Shown here piece by piece: positions 47,505 through 60,797 of a stretch of 64,000 nt of DNA. Source of the DNA: Balanoglossus misakiensis (taxonomy: Eukaryota > Hemichordata); assembly GCA_040954595.2 (NCBI GenBank), contig CM082579.2, positions 8,494,001-8,558,000 on the forward strand. Reading direction: 5' to 3'. The notes beneath the pieces are model-generated. The model was given only the letters and a program-made list of their open reading frames with translations. It did not search any database and was not told where the DNA came from. The position numbers and the translations under genes are program-made. Position 1 is the first letter of the stretch. Each line of letters begins with the position of its first letter.

Positions 47505-48167
47505 CTAACTCTTCCGTTGTGATTTCCGTTTTTGGCCACTGCGATTTTTCACGTGATACATGGCGCCTATAGCTGCCGCCGTTTCCCTGTCCGCTTTCGT
47601 TATGGCGCAGAAATCCAGCGAGCGAATCTGGGGCAGCGCCGTCAGTGCGTAAGCGCGGTAGCGGGGCTCTTGCTCCAGGGGATTGCCGTGGAACGAGACG
47701 CTCTTCAAATTGGGCATTCGGGCCAACTTGTCGATCTCTGACAGGTGGTCGATGTCGTTGCCGTGGAGATAGAGGATCTTGACGTTGGGATACTTCAGGA
47801 TGACGTCGTCAATCGTGGTCAGCTCGTTGAAGGAGAGGTCGACCCAGCTGAGGTCGTCGGGATTGGAGATGAGCTTGCTGATCACCTCGCTGAACCCGGT
47901 CCACTCGTCGATGTGGTTGTTGTTGAACTTCAGCGCGGTCGTGCAGAATCGCCCGTGCTCGTCCCTCTTCAGTTTCTTCCCGCCGAATTTCCTCGGCTCG
48001 ACGTCCTTCATTTTCGACTTGGCGATCTGGTCCAGCGAGAACAGGGTCCTGAACGACAGCTCCAGCGGGGGCGCCGTGTACACGGTTTCTCTGACATTCA
48101 GCGAGGCTTCGACGACGGGTTTTCTGTAGCGGGGAGGCCGAGTGACCAGCTGCTTCCGTGCGATCAT
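47505..48167 (-). CDS. LRRC51: Leucine-rich repeat-containing protein 51
   Basis: This is a small LRR protein, in vertebrates often co-annotated with the LRTOMT locus and linked to ciliated or sensory cells. Its biochemical role is unclear. The single uninterrupted frame from ATG 48167 gives 220 aa (human 192). The family signature is easy to see: ELSFRTL near the start, SWVDLSFNELTTID, VKILYLHGNDIDHL, LKSVSFHGNPLEQEPRYR, and the capping FCAITKADRETA. The frame is open upstream to 48296, but a strong donor-like GTAAGT at about 48285-48291 suggests that a 5' exon joins in that area. The true N-terminus is therefore uncertain. In vertebrates the gene has several coding introns, and here there are none. 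Confidence 0.87.
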   Translation of the reverse strand: MIARKQLVTRPPRYRKPVVEASLNVRETVYTAPPLELSFRTLFSLDQIAKSKMKDVEPRKFGGKKLKRDEHGRFCTTALKFNNNHIDEWTGFSEVISKLISNPDDLSWVDLSFNELTTIDDVILKYPNVKILYLHGNDIDHLSEIDKLARMPNLKSVSFHGNPLEQEPRYRAYALTALPQIRSLDFCAITKADRETAAAIGAMYHVKNRSGQKRKSQRKS

Positions 48168-50500
48168 CGTCAACTGCTGGTTGTGTCCTGGGGGATGCTT
48201 CGGACAGTTTAAGTCAAGCACGGCGTCGCGTGTCCAAAAATATTCAATCCTCCGTTCCAGTTGACGGATATCGGCGTTGCTACCACTTACGAACAATCAC
48301 ACAAAATATGGATAGTTCAACAAATCCGAGTGATTTATGTTATAGGAGTATTTCCAATACGGGTAAAGTAGGCCCGCATGTAATCTCGTGCGTCAGCTTG
48401 CGAAAGTTCTCGCCTAGAACGTTAGGTCCTGCGCACGTCTCCGCAAACAACCTGGATAGCACTTGTAGCTTACTCGAGAATCGGTGAAAAGTCCTCCATA
48501 AACACTTAAACAACGAAGGAGCCTGTTATTTGTGTTTTCAGTAAACTAACAGATGCACACAGCGGTGTAGTTTTCTTTGGCGTGACGAACTGCGAACACA
48601 CGGTCGATACACAGGTTGCGTACTCAGTCTACACAGTCGTTGAACTCGAAATTCAATACGATTGCGTGCCTCTTACAGTTTAAACAAAATGTTCAAAAGC
48701 CCCGGCCAGTGAAGTGTGTGCGCGGATGAAATCGCCGTTGTCCGATGTCACTGACCAAAGTCTTTGGTGGCATCGAAGAATACGTACCCTCAACGAGTCC
48801 GAACACACAAATGATGCAAAGCGTTGTATCTATGTGTTGTCCTGGTAGCCAACTGCCAATCACACGATTTGCCTCCAAGCATCAGCGCTCATCATGATCA
48901 GAATGTTAGTAGTGTATGATTAAATGGGAGGGCCCGTTACCAGCGTCGCGGTTTTGCAAGCATACCAGGGTCTATGTTGGAAGCAAGCTTCTGTCATCAC
49001 ATATACACAGACCACTGTTCTTGAAAATTAGCCTGTCTGAGACACTTCCAAAGCAGCGCCTACTCCCTGCCGGATTAACTGCGGGAATAAATCTCGGCTA
49101 GTAGTTTGTGCCGGTAGCTCGTCAAACGCCCCTCGGTCTCCATGGGCAACAACGACACTCAATAGTCCATTAATAGGAATTGAACCGAGTCAAACGTCTC
49201 AATCGAAACAATGAGCGACGCAGGTTTCGGATTTAGATAATTAAAACCGACATTCCCAGTGTAACACAGTATTTTAACATGAAAATGGCCGCAAGTCAAG
49301 TCACTGCCTGTTGTTCGGAGGAGGGGGGGGGGTGATTCGGCGCTGAGCTGGACCGGCAATAATCATGAACAAATAGTTGGGAAATGAAATGTAGTTATCG
49401 ACCAGGTGATTACAAAACAGCGAAAAATGCTTGGATAAATTATTTTAAATGTGTGGATTTTGTGTTCTGTGTAACTGCAGATTTCGGTCCTGCCTCACCT
49501 AATGTCACAATAAAATGTTTGCCATTGCCATGGTAATGTTTCGGACGACCCGAAGTATGAATGTCCGAGAAATATCGAACCAAACCCGAGACTAAATTCT
49601 AAATGAAATATCCATGCAGTATAGCGCTGAGACTAAATTACTTATGTAGATAATTTGTATCGTGTTAATGTCTATCGGACAACTGCTCTGAGGACGTGAA
49701 TCGGCCGAATGTGGCTGGGCGGAAAAACACGATCACCAAAAGAGACGTTGGTTTCTTCCGGTCAGCACCCCCCCCCTTTCCCTCCAAAAAAAGAAAAAGC
49801 AGAAAAAGCGGTCCATCAATACGTTCACCGGAGCTCAATCATGTTTTGCTAAATAATTCCTTGATGTGTTTGCCGTTGATCCAAAACAAAGACGTTCACG
49901 TACGTTGCTCGCGGCGAGGCTTGCTCAGAAAAGGTTATGACGTCACGGGATTCGAACGCGCCCGTGGGTGAAGCTTTTGAGGATGCTTCGTTGAGATGTT
50001 CAGTGTATTCACCGTCCGACAATGGTCTTGCACTTCGGTGTATAAATAACCAAGAACGACAAAGGCTCCTTAATTATTTTTACTGTTTACAACCACCGGC
50101 AAAAACAAACTCTATCTCTAAAAGTACTTCACCGAATAAAATTGCAGGGGAAAGTGCTTTATTTCTTTAACAACATCACCTTAGAACCTGTTTTGATTTA
50201 AAGCGTTGTATAAGCGATGTGGCTAATCGCCGATAACCAGGAACATTAACAACATCGCATCGTCTGCTTTCTTTTCCAGATTTTATGGAATTCTTGCGGA
50301 AAATTTCCCGTGAAACTGTGTTCTTTTTTCGCCGCATATCGGAACCGTTTGATACTATGCCCTGAAGTTGTTCTATGTAAAATGTGGGCTACCTGTTCGT
50401 GTTGGCGATGAAACAATCTTTCCCTCGGACGCCCTCCAAGGTGTGTGTGTGTGTGGAAGGGGGGTTCCGCTCAGTGTCATGGTGCCCGGCACCGCTGCGT

Positions 50501-50520
50501 CATCGGTTTGCAAACCGATG
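50501..50520. repeat. Perfect 20-bp palindrome
   Basis: CATCGGTTTGCAAACCGATG has no spacer and lies in intergenic DNA. It may be a protein-binding site or chance. Confidence 0.75.
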
Positions 50521-52287
50521 GTTTGTGTTGCTTCAGACCTCACTCCACTGACTAACCAGTACTGCACACAACACCATTGTCAGTGTACCACGCTGTGAAT
50601 GGTCTCTGATTGTGTTCAAGGCGTAAAATGAGCCGCCAATGCAGTGTGTGTAGCTAGTCAAGAATTTCGGCTGACGCTGATATACAATGATTTGTCACAA
50701 ATTATGAAATGAAACTCGGTACCTCCGTAAAGTCTAGTCGAAATATCTGACAACTCAATTCCATTGCACTCCTTTTTTTGTGCAAATGCAGGATTTGGTA
50801 CAATAAGGTGACAACGTCTTAGGTCCCCTAAACCTAAACACAGACTGCGTGTTTGGGGATTGTTCCCACCTGCTTAATTAATTGATGGGGAATTAACCGA
50901 AGCAGAAACAACCCCAGAAATCTTCTTTAAGACTTCGACGTCTGTTAACGGCCAACTGGACACCAAAAGCTGTTCAATGAGCAACCGCCAAAGACGTGTA
51001 GCCTCAAGCAGGAGATTTTGCTACTTAGAAGTGCAAGATGAATGTAAAGGTTTCACACACAGCACGACTGCAGACTGGTTTTAGTTTGTACAGTGAACTT
51101 GAAGGGATGCATTATACATTGGATATATTAAAATATCGAGAATAATTTAATAGTAAGCTTCCATATCTCAAAAATCACACTTTTAACATAACGGCTTACA
51201 TTTGGCCTATATCTGTTATGTAAATTTTAGATGGTCGTCGTGAAATCAATATCAAATTCGGAGAGCACTTTATACGACATGTTTAGATTAAATGGCCAAA
51301 CTACCTCCATTTTTACCGTTACTAGAAATTCAAAATGGCCCCCAGTTAGCGGGTCGGTGAAAGTGCTAATCTCTTTCAAAAACAAGATGGTCGAACACCC
51401 TGCTTTATTTATAACTGTCAAAATGCCTCCACAAAACGCGCCTTGTAGCAAAATTGGGAGATATTAAAAGACTTTCGCCTTTAAAAATAATCTTAACCCG
51501 AGGTGAGTTCCGCTTTGCCTATACCTGTATCATCGATAGCAGGTTTCATGCAAGACTAACTCCTAAACATGAATTATGCAACGTGAGACGTGCAGGAGTT
51601 GAATAGGGAGAGAAGTTGAAACAGCTAATGATGTTAATGACACCCCGGGCTTCAATCCCCCCTTGGCATCGGACTGATTGAATTTACTTTACACTATAGC
51701 GTACGTAGTTCGACGACAAGTGACTATGAGTAAAACACCCGGCCAACGACCCGAACCGTCGACTAGTATGTTCAAAAGGATGTGGCACGTGAACCCTTTT
51801 AATAATAAACGACGTTATCACTGTCTGTGTCGCAGATACGAGCAAGGCTTGTTGATATTCATGTCTTGCATCGACGGTGACAGCGGGCGGAATGGAAATC
51901 AGCACTTACGAAGAAAGCCGTCACAGGAAGGTACAAAAATCAATCACAGAATGCAAATTAAATGGCAAGGGAATACATTTGATGCACACCAAGCAGCTCG
52001 CTTTATTAGAAGTCCCATCACTATCTGTGGTAATCAGTGTTTCATAAAACGGAGGTGTTACACCGTGGTCTTCTTTTGCATCTTGTATCACAATCTGAGG
52101 GCAAACAGGACATTAGCTGAATGATTTTTTTTCTCCAGTATTTTTTTGGTGGAGGGGGGTACAAATTACATTTTATTCTCAATATTAAAAACTGGGCAAT
52201 ATAATGTGCTTTCAAGAAATAAGCAAAACTGTAGTTGATGCACAGTTCAAATTTACAGAAGATAAACGATATAGTGGTCGAGATTTC

Positions 52288-52346
52288 ACCACTACCACCA
52301 CCACCACCACCACCACCACCACCACCATCATCACCACCACCACCAT
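52288..52346. repeat. (CCA)n microsatellite
   Basis: About 18 CCA/CCT/TCA triplets occur in tandem. They produce spurious His-, Thr- or Gly-rich ORFs in all frames. Confidence 0.9.
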
Positions 52347-53924
52347 CGTCATCGTCGTCCAGGTAGCTCGATCCGCAAACATACACGTAAAGTGGTAGAT
52401 CTAACTCCTGTTACAACCATTCTTCCTTTGACAAGCGTTCTAGATTCCATTCAGTACAGGTCAACTTCCCCAGTGTTTATTTTTGGTGTAACGTACACAT
52501 TTGGACCACACTGGTATATTCTACTTCAACAGAGAATGATCCGAGAGAAACAGCTATCGTTAAAACGATTAGCGAGGCACTCGCTGACATCGCCTATTTA
52601 CCTACACCGTCGAAGTACAGGTATCGCCGTCATGATGGATGCGATCGCGCAACATTATACACCAGTATAATTTTCACGGATTCAAAAATAGCTTTGGTTA
52701 AAGCGTATCACTGTAAGCTAAACTATCCCTATCGTGTTCACTGGTTGAGCATGTCAGTTGAAGAGTGCTAACCGATGCCAGCAACGATGACATGAAGAAC
52801 GGCCTCTGTAGTCTACTATATGCAGAGGTCGTCCTCCACATCACCATCACCTGTGGATAGATGTTATCTTTCACCTGTGCTTTTGCCGAGATACAGGCAA
52901 CAGCGTGACAGGACAAAAGACGTTTGTTTGGACGGCGTGCACGGAGTCACAACTTCGTGACACTTGGCACCGGGTGATTATGAGACCAAGCTTCTTGCCC
53001 TTTTGAGGAGGCAGAAAAACGCCAGAACATACACAGGACGACGCGAAAACTCGCCAAATATTTACTGACACGCTGTCGTGACATCGTGACACTGCAAACA
53101 AAAAGGGAAATATCCGTATGGCGACAGAACCAGCATCACACAGTCAACATAAACACTCGCGTCAAAGATGTTTCACTCTTTCGTTCAAAACTAGCCAAAC
53201 AATCGCTTGGTGCAAAGGGTCTGAACGCGGGCAGTAACTGTAAATACTAATACCCGTTTTCCGTTACCGGAGAAACGACGTGGAATGGTTTTCAAATCTG
53301 AATATGTGTACATGGGACCAACGACTATACTTGGTGGGAAACTTCACAGTAGTTTAAGATTTTGCATACTCGCTTGATTGCCAACTACGCATTCTCGGTT
53401 GTAAAGGTACTGGTTCCCTGTATCGCTGGTTGCGACCAGTAATACCGTGCAAAATAGCTGGAACAAGTATATGAAACGTCGAAAAGGATGAACACAGCTT
53501 TTTGTCAACGAGTAATGTTTAACAGTGGGTATCTCTCAAGGAGACTTAGACATGACACGGTATCTATCGTTTTGCCATCTTATGGCATTACAAATGTATT
53601 ATTTATTGCAATTTATTTACAAACCATAGGCCTCTTTCTACTGTCTATGTAAAAACTAAACAAAATGCAACTTAGGCAAGGAAGGGTGTAAACTCAAATA
53701 GTTGGGGGTGAGAGTCGTCCTATAAAATTCAACCCAAGGCGTCCGAAAATATCTTCCACAAAGACAACAAATACTTTTTGTGTGTTTTTTTCGATGAAAA
53801 ATGAGTTAAATATTAAATTCTCCCCTTCTGAAAATCCCCTTCACAAGATAAGGCTACTGGTATGTAATACTTATTAGTTTAGAAAGTTCATTTGCTGAAA
53901 TGTTACTTTACGAAGAGGGACATG

Positions 53925-54256
53925 TCAACATGAGTCGCTTGATATTCCTCTGATAGATGAGAACACAAAAGGGGTATCCCCCCTCTCTTCCAGGATCTGT
54001 TGTAAAAGCAAAAATACTTGATTGTAGTTTTGGCATTTCCACTTAAAATAATGCAGCGCCATTAACCACGCATAATCCACCTCAAATTTCAAACTAATGC
54101 CATCACCCCTGAAGATGATTTTTGAATGTCTGTCATTAAAGTTCACCACAGCACGACATTCTTGTGTGTTGGTGTAAATGCAGCCACCCGAATATTTCCA
54201 ATATAGTCTCCACATGCAAGGAAACGATGGCATTGTCACGATTAGCAAACCTATGA
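53925..54256 (-). CDS. Unrecognised possible exon downstream of the orphan sulfotransferase
   Basis: An acceptor-like CTTGTCTTTCATAG (minus, near 54257) is followed by an open frame of about 110 codons to a stop at 53925. Protein-like stretches include FPCMWRLYWKYSGG and SLKFEVDYAWLMALHYF. I recognise no family. It could be an alternative 3' exon or part of the 3' UTR of the gene at 54943, or chance. Confidence 0.2.
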
Positions 54257-54942
54257 AAGACAAGCTGAGATTTTTTTTTTGAGATTTTGTAAATACTGAA
54301 AATAATAAAAAAGTTGTTGTTTGAATGATATGTAAACAAAGTGGCTTGTGAACCTCGTCCACGAGCCAATAATCTGCTGCGCTCGGGTCACGTGCACACC
54401 GAGCATAATACGCAGCTGGTGAGTCGAGTTGTGTGGAAGAAAGGCAGCAGATTACGAGTATCTTGTGCCGGCTATTACGTCCATTTTTAAGACGTCCCTA
54501 CTTTTTTATACTTTTTTTCAAACTGACAGGAACCATTAAACATCTTCCAACAAAGTCATCTCGATTGCTTTTTTGCATTGGCAAGTATTATGAGCGAATT
54601 GGCAAGTATGCGGCTGATACGCGAAGACATCGTTCTTTTGCGTGACGTCTGGTTTTACGACTCTGATAGGAATTCCGCGTAATGTCAGCTGTACCGCAGA
54701 AGTTAATGGGAAAGTTTTGGCGGGAGGTTTTGGCAGCTCATTTAGTTTGGCAAGATGCAGAGCGAGAATACACAAAAACTGTCCGCGTAAAGCCGCGACT
54801 TCACACTTTCTGACTATAGAATAAGGGTTAGCCGTATGATCGGCCTCGTAGAAATCTTCAGACCCCACTACCGCCATCTTGTCGGCAGAAGGACAAACGC
54901 CACCAAGTGGCCTAATTGTCAATTCACAACGGCACGACACTG

Positions 54943-57900
54943 TTATCTCCCCGGCTGGGGCTGATATGAACCGTTCCGCTTGCCGTTCTCATCCACCTGC
55001 ACGTCGTTCGACGTTTCTTCCAGCAACATTTGCTTTTGTTTGGTAAATATCCGTAAAGCCTCCTCGAAAATCTTTTCGTCGTAGTACAGAGCCTCCCTCA
55101 CGCGCTTATCGGCCATCAGTCTGTTCCGATACTCGTTCCTGGCGCTGTCCGAGTTCCTCTCCTTGTTGTAGTTCGTGGACACGCTCTTGCACTCCTTGGC
55201 GAAGGGTATCCCGTAGGCCTTCTCCAGCATCTCCAGGCTGAGTCCGTACTCGTCGGACATTCCAATGACCATGAACCACTTCTCCAAGTTCCGGACGACG
55301 TAGTCCAGGAGTACCTGCTTGGACGTGGCGTTCAGATGGTAGTCCAAGAAGGCCTTGTGGTTGTACCAACAGTGCACTTTCTTGCTCTTGTCTATCTTGT
55401 CCCGCTCCCCGACGGCCTGCAGCTCCGGGCTGTCCTTCAGATTCAGGCGGCAGATGTCCACGTTGAAGAGTATCTGCGCGAACAGGTGGCTGCCCGTGTG
55501 GAGCGCAAAGTCCTCGATGGAGATGGTGTCCACCTTCCACAGGATGCAGATGGGGTCCAGCGAGTGCACGGCGATGCAGTACTCGTACGCCGACACGATG
55601 CGGTCGTACGGGTCCCGGAGGACGGTGAAGTACGAGCACGGCTCGCCGTTCTTCTTGGTGTCGCAGACACCGAAGGCCGCGTCGCCGTAGAAGAGCAACT
55701 GGTTGTTCGTCTGGTAGTTCTCGGAGGCCCGCTTTTGAAAGAAGGCGACAACGGAACCGTCCCAGATGAGTCGCGGCGCCGCCGGCGACACGGTCTTGGC
55801 TATTTTGCTCATGCACTTGCGCATGCTCATGCCGGCACACTTCTGGTGGTGGAGATAGGAGATGGCGATTTTCTGGCCGGCGAGGGCGTCCCGCTCTTGG
55901 GCCGACAGCATGGTGTAGAAGTTTGGAATGTAATTTTCGCGTCGTACCACGGGGTAGCCAACATTGGGTATAGTGTCCGACTGGCTTGCTAAAGTTATTT
56001 TTGAAGTGAAGTTCTTCATCACGATCGGTAAAATCGAAGCAGGTCTGTAATCAGAACAAAACCATGTCCATTAATGTTTTTCTATAACCTTTACCTTTCT
56101 ATATCAATTTGCTGGTCGCCGTATCTCAAAACATTCACTTAATTTATAGAAAAGCCAAGACGGTTGATGAGATATTTAACATAATTTTTATAGTTGTCGC
56201 ATGTTTTGACGCGACCGTTTAATCATGGAATATCTCATCTCAGGGTGATTAATGACACATAAATGAGCTACTGAGTTACGCATCACTGTCCTCGAACTGA
56301 GATCGGTGCACCGGCGTAACAACCGCGATAAATACGCCCATAATTTTCAGTCAAAGCGTTCAGAGAATATTACTGTTGGAAATCTAAAAATGTTATCCAA
56401 ACTTTGAACGCGGGACTTGGTAATCAAAATTTCGCCGTTTTGCAACTAAAGAGTTTAATTTGTTGTCTTATAATGTTGACGGCGAGTGACGCACAGCCCT
56501 GTATAACAGAGAGATCGTGCATGACAGCACTCAAATTAATGTTGCGTCTATGTGGGATAAGATATACGAGAATGAGACTGCTATTTAATACCCACATGAT
56601 CTGACAGGTCTCGCGGTCCCTCGTTAATCAGGGCCATTAACACATTTTTAAAGTCTGGCATTCTATAGATTATGACAATCATTAGTACGCGGGGTTCTAG
56701 GGGTACTTTTGAAAAATGTTGGAACATGATACTCTCACCACCAATATCAAGGTCAATTTCTTTACAATTATGTTTGACAAGCCTTTAAAACATAGTAAAG
56801 ATAGGGAGATTCTCACTACACAAGCATCAGAAGTCTTGCAAATATTCAGCGCGTAGGTTACCTGCATGAGACAAGTTATGCGCCGTGAGCGAATTGCTGA
56901 AAGAATTATGTGTGCCCCCTTCTCCTAATACACTGTACATCATTTTATAGTGTTTGGGCGTCATCATCGATGCAAGCAGGATATCATGACAAGCCGCGGC
57001 AGAGTGCGAAAACATCTGCCGGAATGTCAATAGGCCTTATTATGCGTTTCTCGTTGCGCCGTCCATAGCATGTCGATCAACAGGTAGGTATATGTACGCG
57101 ACGAGAGGGTATACATACATAGTGGGTTGATTGTTGAAACTAGAGGGGGGGTCCAAACGACCCAAATTCACACCCACCAGGCAGTGCCCGCGGAGGGAGG
57201 GAGTGGGGGGACTATGCACTCACCTGGAGAACGTTCCCCTCAGTTTATTAGCACCGGGTTCATTCAGCTCCGGAGCGGACAAGGAGAGATGGAATGCTTG
57301 AAACATGCACGTCAGCAGGATGGCGACGAAGGCCAAGAAAAACAGCCGCCGCACCCGCCTAGGTATCATGGCGCACCACCGTGTATCTGTGGAAGAAACG
57401 GTGATAATTTAACAACCTGCGTTGAAACCAGGCATTAAAAAAACATACGGTCTGTAATTGTGTTTCAGCATCTGGGCGGCCGTGGATACTATTGAGCAGA
57501 TGGTACTAGTCCACTATAAAAGCCGCAATAGTCTGCACGTCTTTTCAAATTATGCATGGCATTTTGGTCGTACTCGCGCATAAAAAATAAGCCACGCTTC
57601 CCTGTTTAAACCAGGTGTTTTTGGCATCATCGGTAGGTTTGCAGCACCTCTACTGATAGTGCTTACCGCAATGTTCAATGAACAGACACGTTGAAACAAG
57701 CGAACTGAGTGTACCAGACGGAAAACGGGAACGTGTATACCCGGTCTATCGCTCTGCCAGCACAACGTACATCAGACAGTTACAACCCACGTGATGATTC
57801 GGTGTAAACGACTGACCCATATACAGCGGCCAGAATCAAACTGAACATTTAAAACCCCTTTGTGTGTGTATGTCGCCGAGTGGGTACTTATGCACATACA

Positions 57901-60756
57901 AGTTATTTTTGCTGCATGCATTCGCCATGTACCTACCTGCATTTTTAAACGGCACTGGTAGGTTCATATGCTTTGTTAAACTGTTTCACGATTTCACTAT
58001 TCCTGGGCGCTCAATTTCAACGCGGTCACCGTAAGAAATATTTTCTCTGTCATTTTCTCCGTCATCTCTGTCATTTTCTCCGTCAAGTTTAAATTTATAT
58101 AGTCACAGAATAATACAAAAACAGTGGTTTTTTAAAAAAAAATAGTTTTTACCTGAATAGTACAAAATGTCATGGAAACATACTTAAACATATGGTTTCT
58201 TTTTGTGCGTTATAAGCTGTATTCCCAGTACGCTACGAGAATATCTAAAATATCATTTTAGTACCAGGTTGGGTCAGATGGTGCTTAGCACATCCTTATA
58301 TTCGAAGGAAGCAAGCTAACACGCAAATAAACAGAGCTATGTATAGTTCTTAGGTTTGGAGGCAAAAAAACAGACGAGTCATCATCACAAACTGAAATTA
58401 TACATACTATGAACGATGCCCCAGTCAAGCGCAGAAATGATTCGCCGAAACAGCATTTCTCTTGGGTCGTGTTGCTGTTGCTCATTCACTAAACAGTCAG
58501 ACTATAGCTGGAATGCGTCTGCACGCCAAGAGAAGGCAGATGTATGAGCGGCTCTCGAAAATTCTCGCGAGACCAAAATCTCCTCTCGGGTAATGAAATT
58601 GTGAATGACGGCCGTTGCGGCCGAGAAGTGACCTGTTTTACTAACACATTTTCCCGCCAACTGAACACTTTACAAACCAGTCGAGTTTGAAATTGTAATT
58701 AAGGTTGGCCTTAACTTAGTCATCGACGAGACGATTCCAGATCGACAAAAAATTCCCGCAATTTTAAACTGAAGCAAACATATTCGAAAACCGATTGAAA
58801 ATAAGACTCCTCGCTGATGTCGTGAACCTTTTCGTTTTAACATGATTGGAACTATTTTGGGATAATTGCTTTGTGAATAAATCGCGTAACAAACAAACCG
58901 TCATTATTTTTAACTACAGCATGGCAAAACGTAGCAGGTGTGTAATACATCATTCTGTGCCAAGAGTTTTCATGTTCAGTTAACCCCTGATCGTTCAGTT
59001 GTGTACAATTGATTTCAACTGTACAAATCGATATTTTTGTCGGGCGTTATAACTCGCAGCTATAGAACCATGGCCCCATACAGGTTCGATCTATTTTCTT
59101 TTTTATAACTTTGGTAATGTAACTTTTTATTCCCTCTTATTGATTTTTAGTAGTTTTTCACGATGTAAAAACCGTGTCAGGTCTGTAAAGGAAAAGAATC
59201 CGACGCCACGAACTCGCATCGGCACACGACTCTAATTGTCGACAAATAACCCATTATTCCAGTATTTTATGGGTCATGTGACTTTCGGGTAGTTTTATAG
59301 TTTGGAGATATATGATGTATTTTATATGAACTGGTGCGGTTTATTGAAATTTCGGGGCTATTAATATTTTATTTCTCGGTTCCGCACTACAAATGTATGA
59401 CGATCTAGTTTTCCGATTTTAATCAAATTATACCACAGTTATGGAAATAAGAACGGCATTGCATTATGCTTTTTTGGTCATTTGCTCTATTTGTGCGTCA
59501 TCAGGGTTCTCTGTTTGCACGTCACAACAATAATCAACGGTCAAACTGAAGACTTGTTGACGCCGTCCATCTACAAGTGCATCCGTGACCACTTACTTGA
59601 CCAAAGCAAGCTCAGCACACGGACAAAGAATTAACGCATACACATGCGCCTTGATTTTGTTTTGCAGTACGATCCCCGATTGTCACAGTACAGTTGCCCC
59701 CACCACCCGCAGTTTTCAGTGGTGGCTGTGTCATCGACGATTTCTTGATTTTGTTTTTACAACCGCTGACCACAGGTGCTCGCTAAGTTGCGTGCTTAGT
59801 CTATTGGGAGCCTGTACACTGAGAGAGTAATATATATATCGGCCCCTATAGATTATCCACTCAGACGAACAAATATATACAAGTGGCAAAAGCCTGTTGA
59901 ATTCCCATCGACCACGCTATTCCACAACAGTTACTTTGCGCCTGAACACTATAACGGATTTTTTTCCAGAGTTGCTGTTTCTCCTTAAAAATGCTCGTCT
60001 TTCATATCCGAAAACCCAATTTTTGTGTAGTATATTTTGTTCTGATGGGTGACATTAAAACCCCACGTCCCTGCTATGCATGTTATAATGTATTACATTA
60101 AGGAATTGTTTCCATGTGTGTACGAAAGGGGAATCTATACAATCCGATAACAGTACGCGAGACGGCAGGGGACGCAATTTCACCGAACGAGGCTGGGATC
60201 GTTGCCACGGTAACAGGCCGTTGAACATTTTAAGCGGCTTATGTGGTACATGTAACTTGATATACCTCGAACAATTGGATGCTGATGCGGTGAGAATTGA
60301 TGAAAGATATGCAACGCCGCGATTTTGTCTGCAAGAAGGAGAGGCAACCGGGCGACGAGTTTCCAGTCTACTCGGTCCCCACCCCGGACTGTACGCGGCC
60401 ACCTCAACCTGTCTGTTATTGATGAGCGCACGTGCAAAAAACCTACGCAGCGCACCATCAATTATGTGCAGCACTCTTGGTTGTTTTTGTAACAACACTG
60501 ACAGACTGTCATATCACTGCACACAATGGCCTGCCTTCAATATAATGAAACGCTGAGAGCTTCTGATCGACCACCGATGTCAGGGCACTATCGGCCTCGG
60601 CGAGTCAATGAGCGCTCTACACCGAGGAATGCGCTGTGATTAATTCTCCGAACGGATCCTACAAGCCTATAACGCGCTAAAGCTATGCGTACACTTACCA
60701 AGGCCGTACATCAGACCATGAAAGTAATATTCTCTGGCAGGATGTAGATATCCCAT
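54943..60756 (-). CDS. Type II membrane sulfotransferase, substrate unassigned
   Basis: This is a PAPS-dependent carbohydrate sulfotransferase of the Golgi type. Exons: 60699-60756 (coding part), 57224-57386, 54943-56044, with agreeing phases, for 440 aa. If translation starts at ATG 57369 inside exon 2 the protein has 415 aa. A basic IPRRVRRL precedes a single membrane anchor (FFLAFVAILLTCMFQAF). The 5'-phosphosulfate loop is ISYLHHQKCAGMSMRKC (usual form PKxAGTS). The 3'-phosphate loop is TVLRDPYDRIVSAYEY, a classic RDPxxRxxSxY. The sequence LLFYGDAAFGVCD follows the HGH-like position of other families. The two loops place it in the wider Sulfotransfer_2/3 group, but it is not clearly HS2ST, UST or any CHST that I know. 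The last exon carries two-thirds of the protein without introns. Confidence 0.87.
57387..60698 (-). other. Intron 1 / upstream region of the orphan sulfotransferase
   Basis: This is 3.3 kb with no supported coding sequence. ORFs at 60055-60556 on both strands overlap each other and show no domain. It is treated as an intron if the exon at 60699 is used. Confidence 0.45.
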
Positions 60757-60797
60757 GCCTAAGTCCCCGGCGTCGATATACCGTGTGACCAGCGTAG
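60699..60797 (-). other. Upstream exon of the orphan sulfotransferase
   Basis: This 99-bp segment is bounded by CATCAG and a GTAAGT donor and is open in the frame that joins exon 57224-57386 (acceptor CTTCCACAG). The in-frame ATG at 60754-60756 would add 25 residues before the inner ATG. It could instead be purely 5' UTR. Confidence 0.55.

Larger units (their letters stand above)
48300..53924. other. Long intergenic region without a supported gene
   Basis: This region holds a (CCA)n microsatellite at about 52288-52346, a 20-bp palindrome at 50501-50520 (CATCGGTTTG and its reverse complement), a C9 tract near 49769 and a G10 tract near 49322. The ORFs are short and have no domains. A 148-codon ORF at 51678-52124 shows no family resemblance. 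The 5' exon of LRRC51 may lie at the left edge. Confidence 0.5.

Noticed and set aside
47545-48129. Plus-strand ORFs opposite LRRC51 (116 and 155 codons)
   Set aside because: They are antisense shadows of a clear LRR coding sequence.
49930-49965. GATTCGAAC B-box-like motif considered as another tRNA or SINE
   Set aside because: No A box at the right spacing and no cloverleaf. Probably chance.
55336-55992. 218-codon plus ORF and 244-codon minus off-frame ORF over the sulfotransferase exon
   Set aside because: They are high-GC shadows. Only the frame with HHQKCAG and RDPYDR motifs is meaningful.
60055-60556. Overlapping ORFs of about 147 codons on both strands
   Set aside because: No recognisable domain on either strand, and mutual overlap suggests chance.
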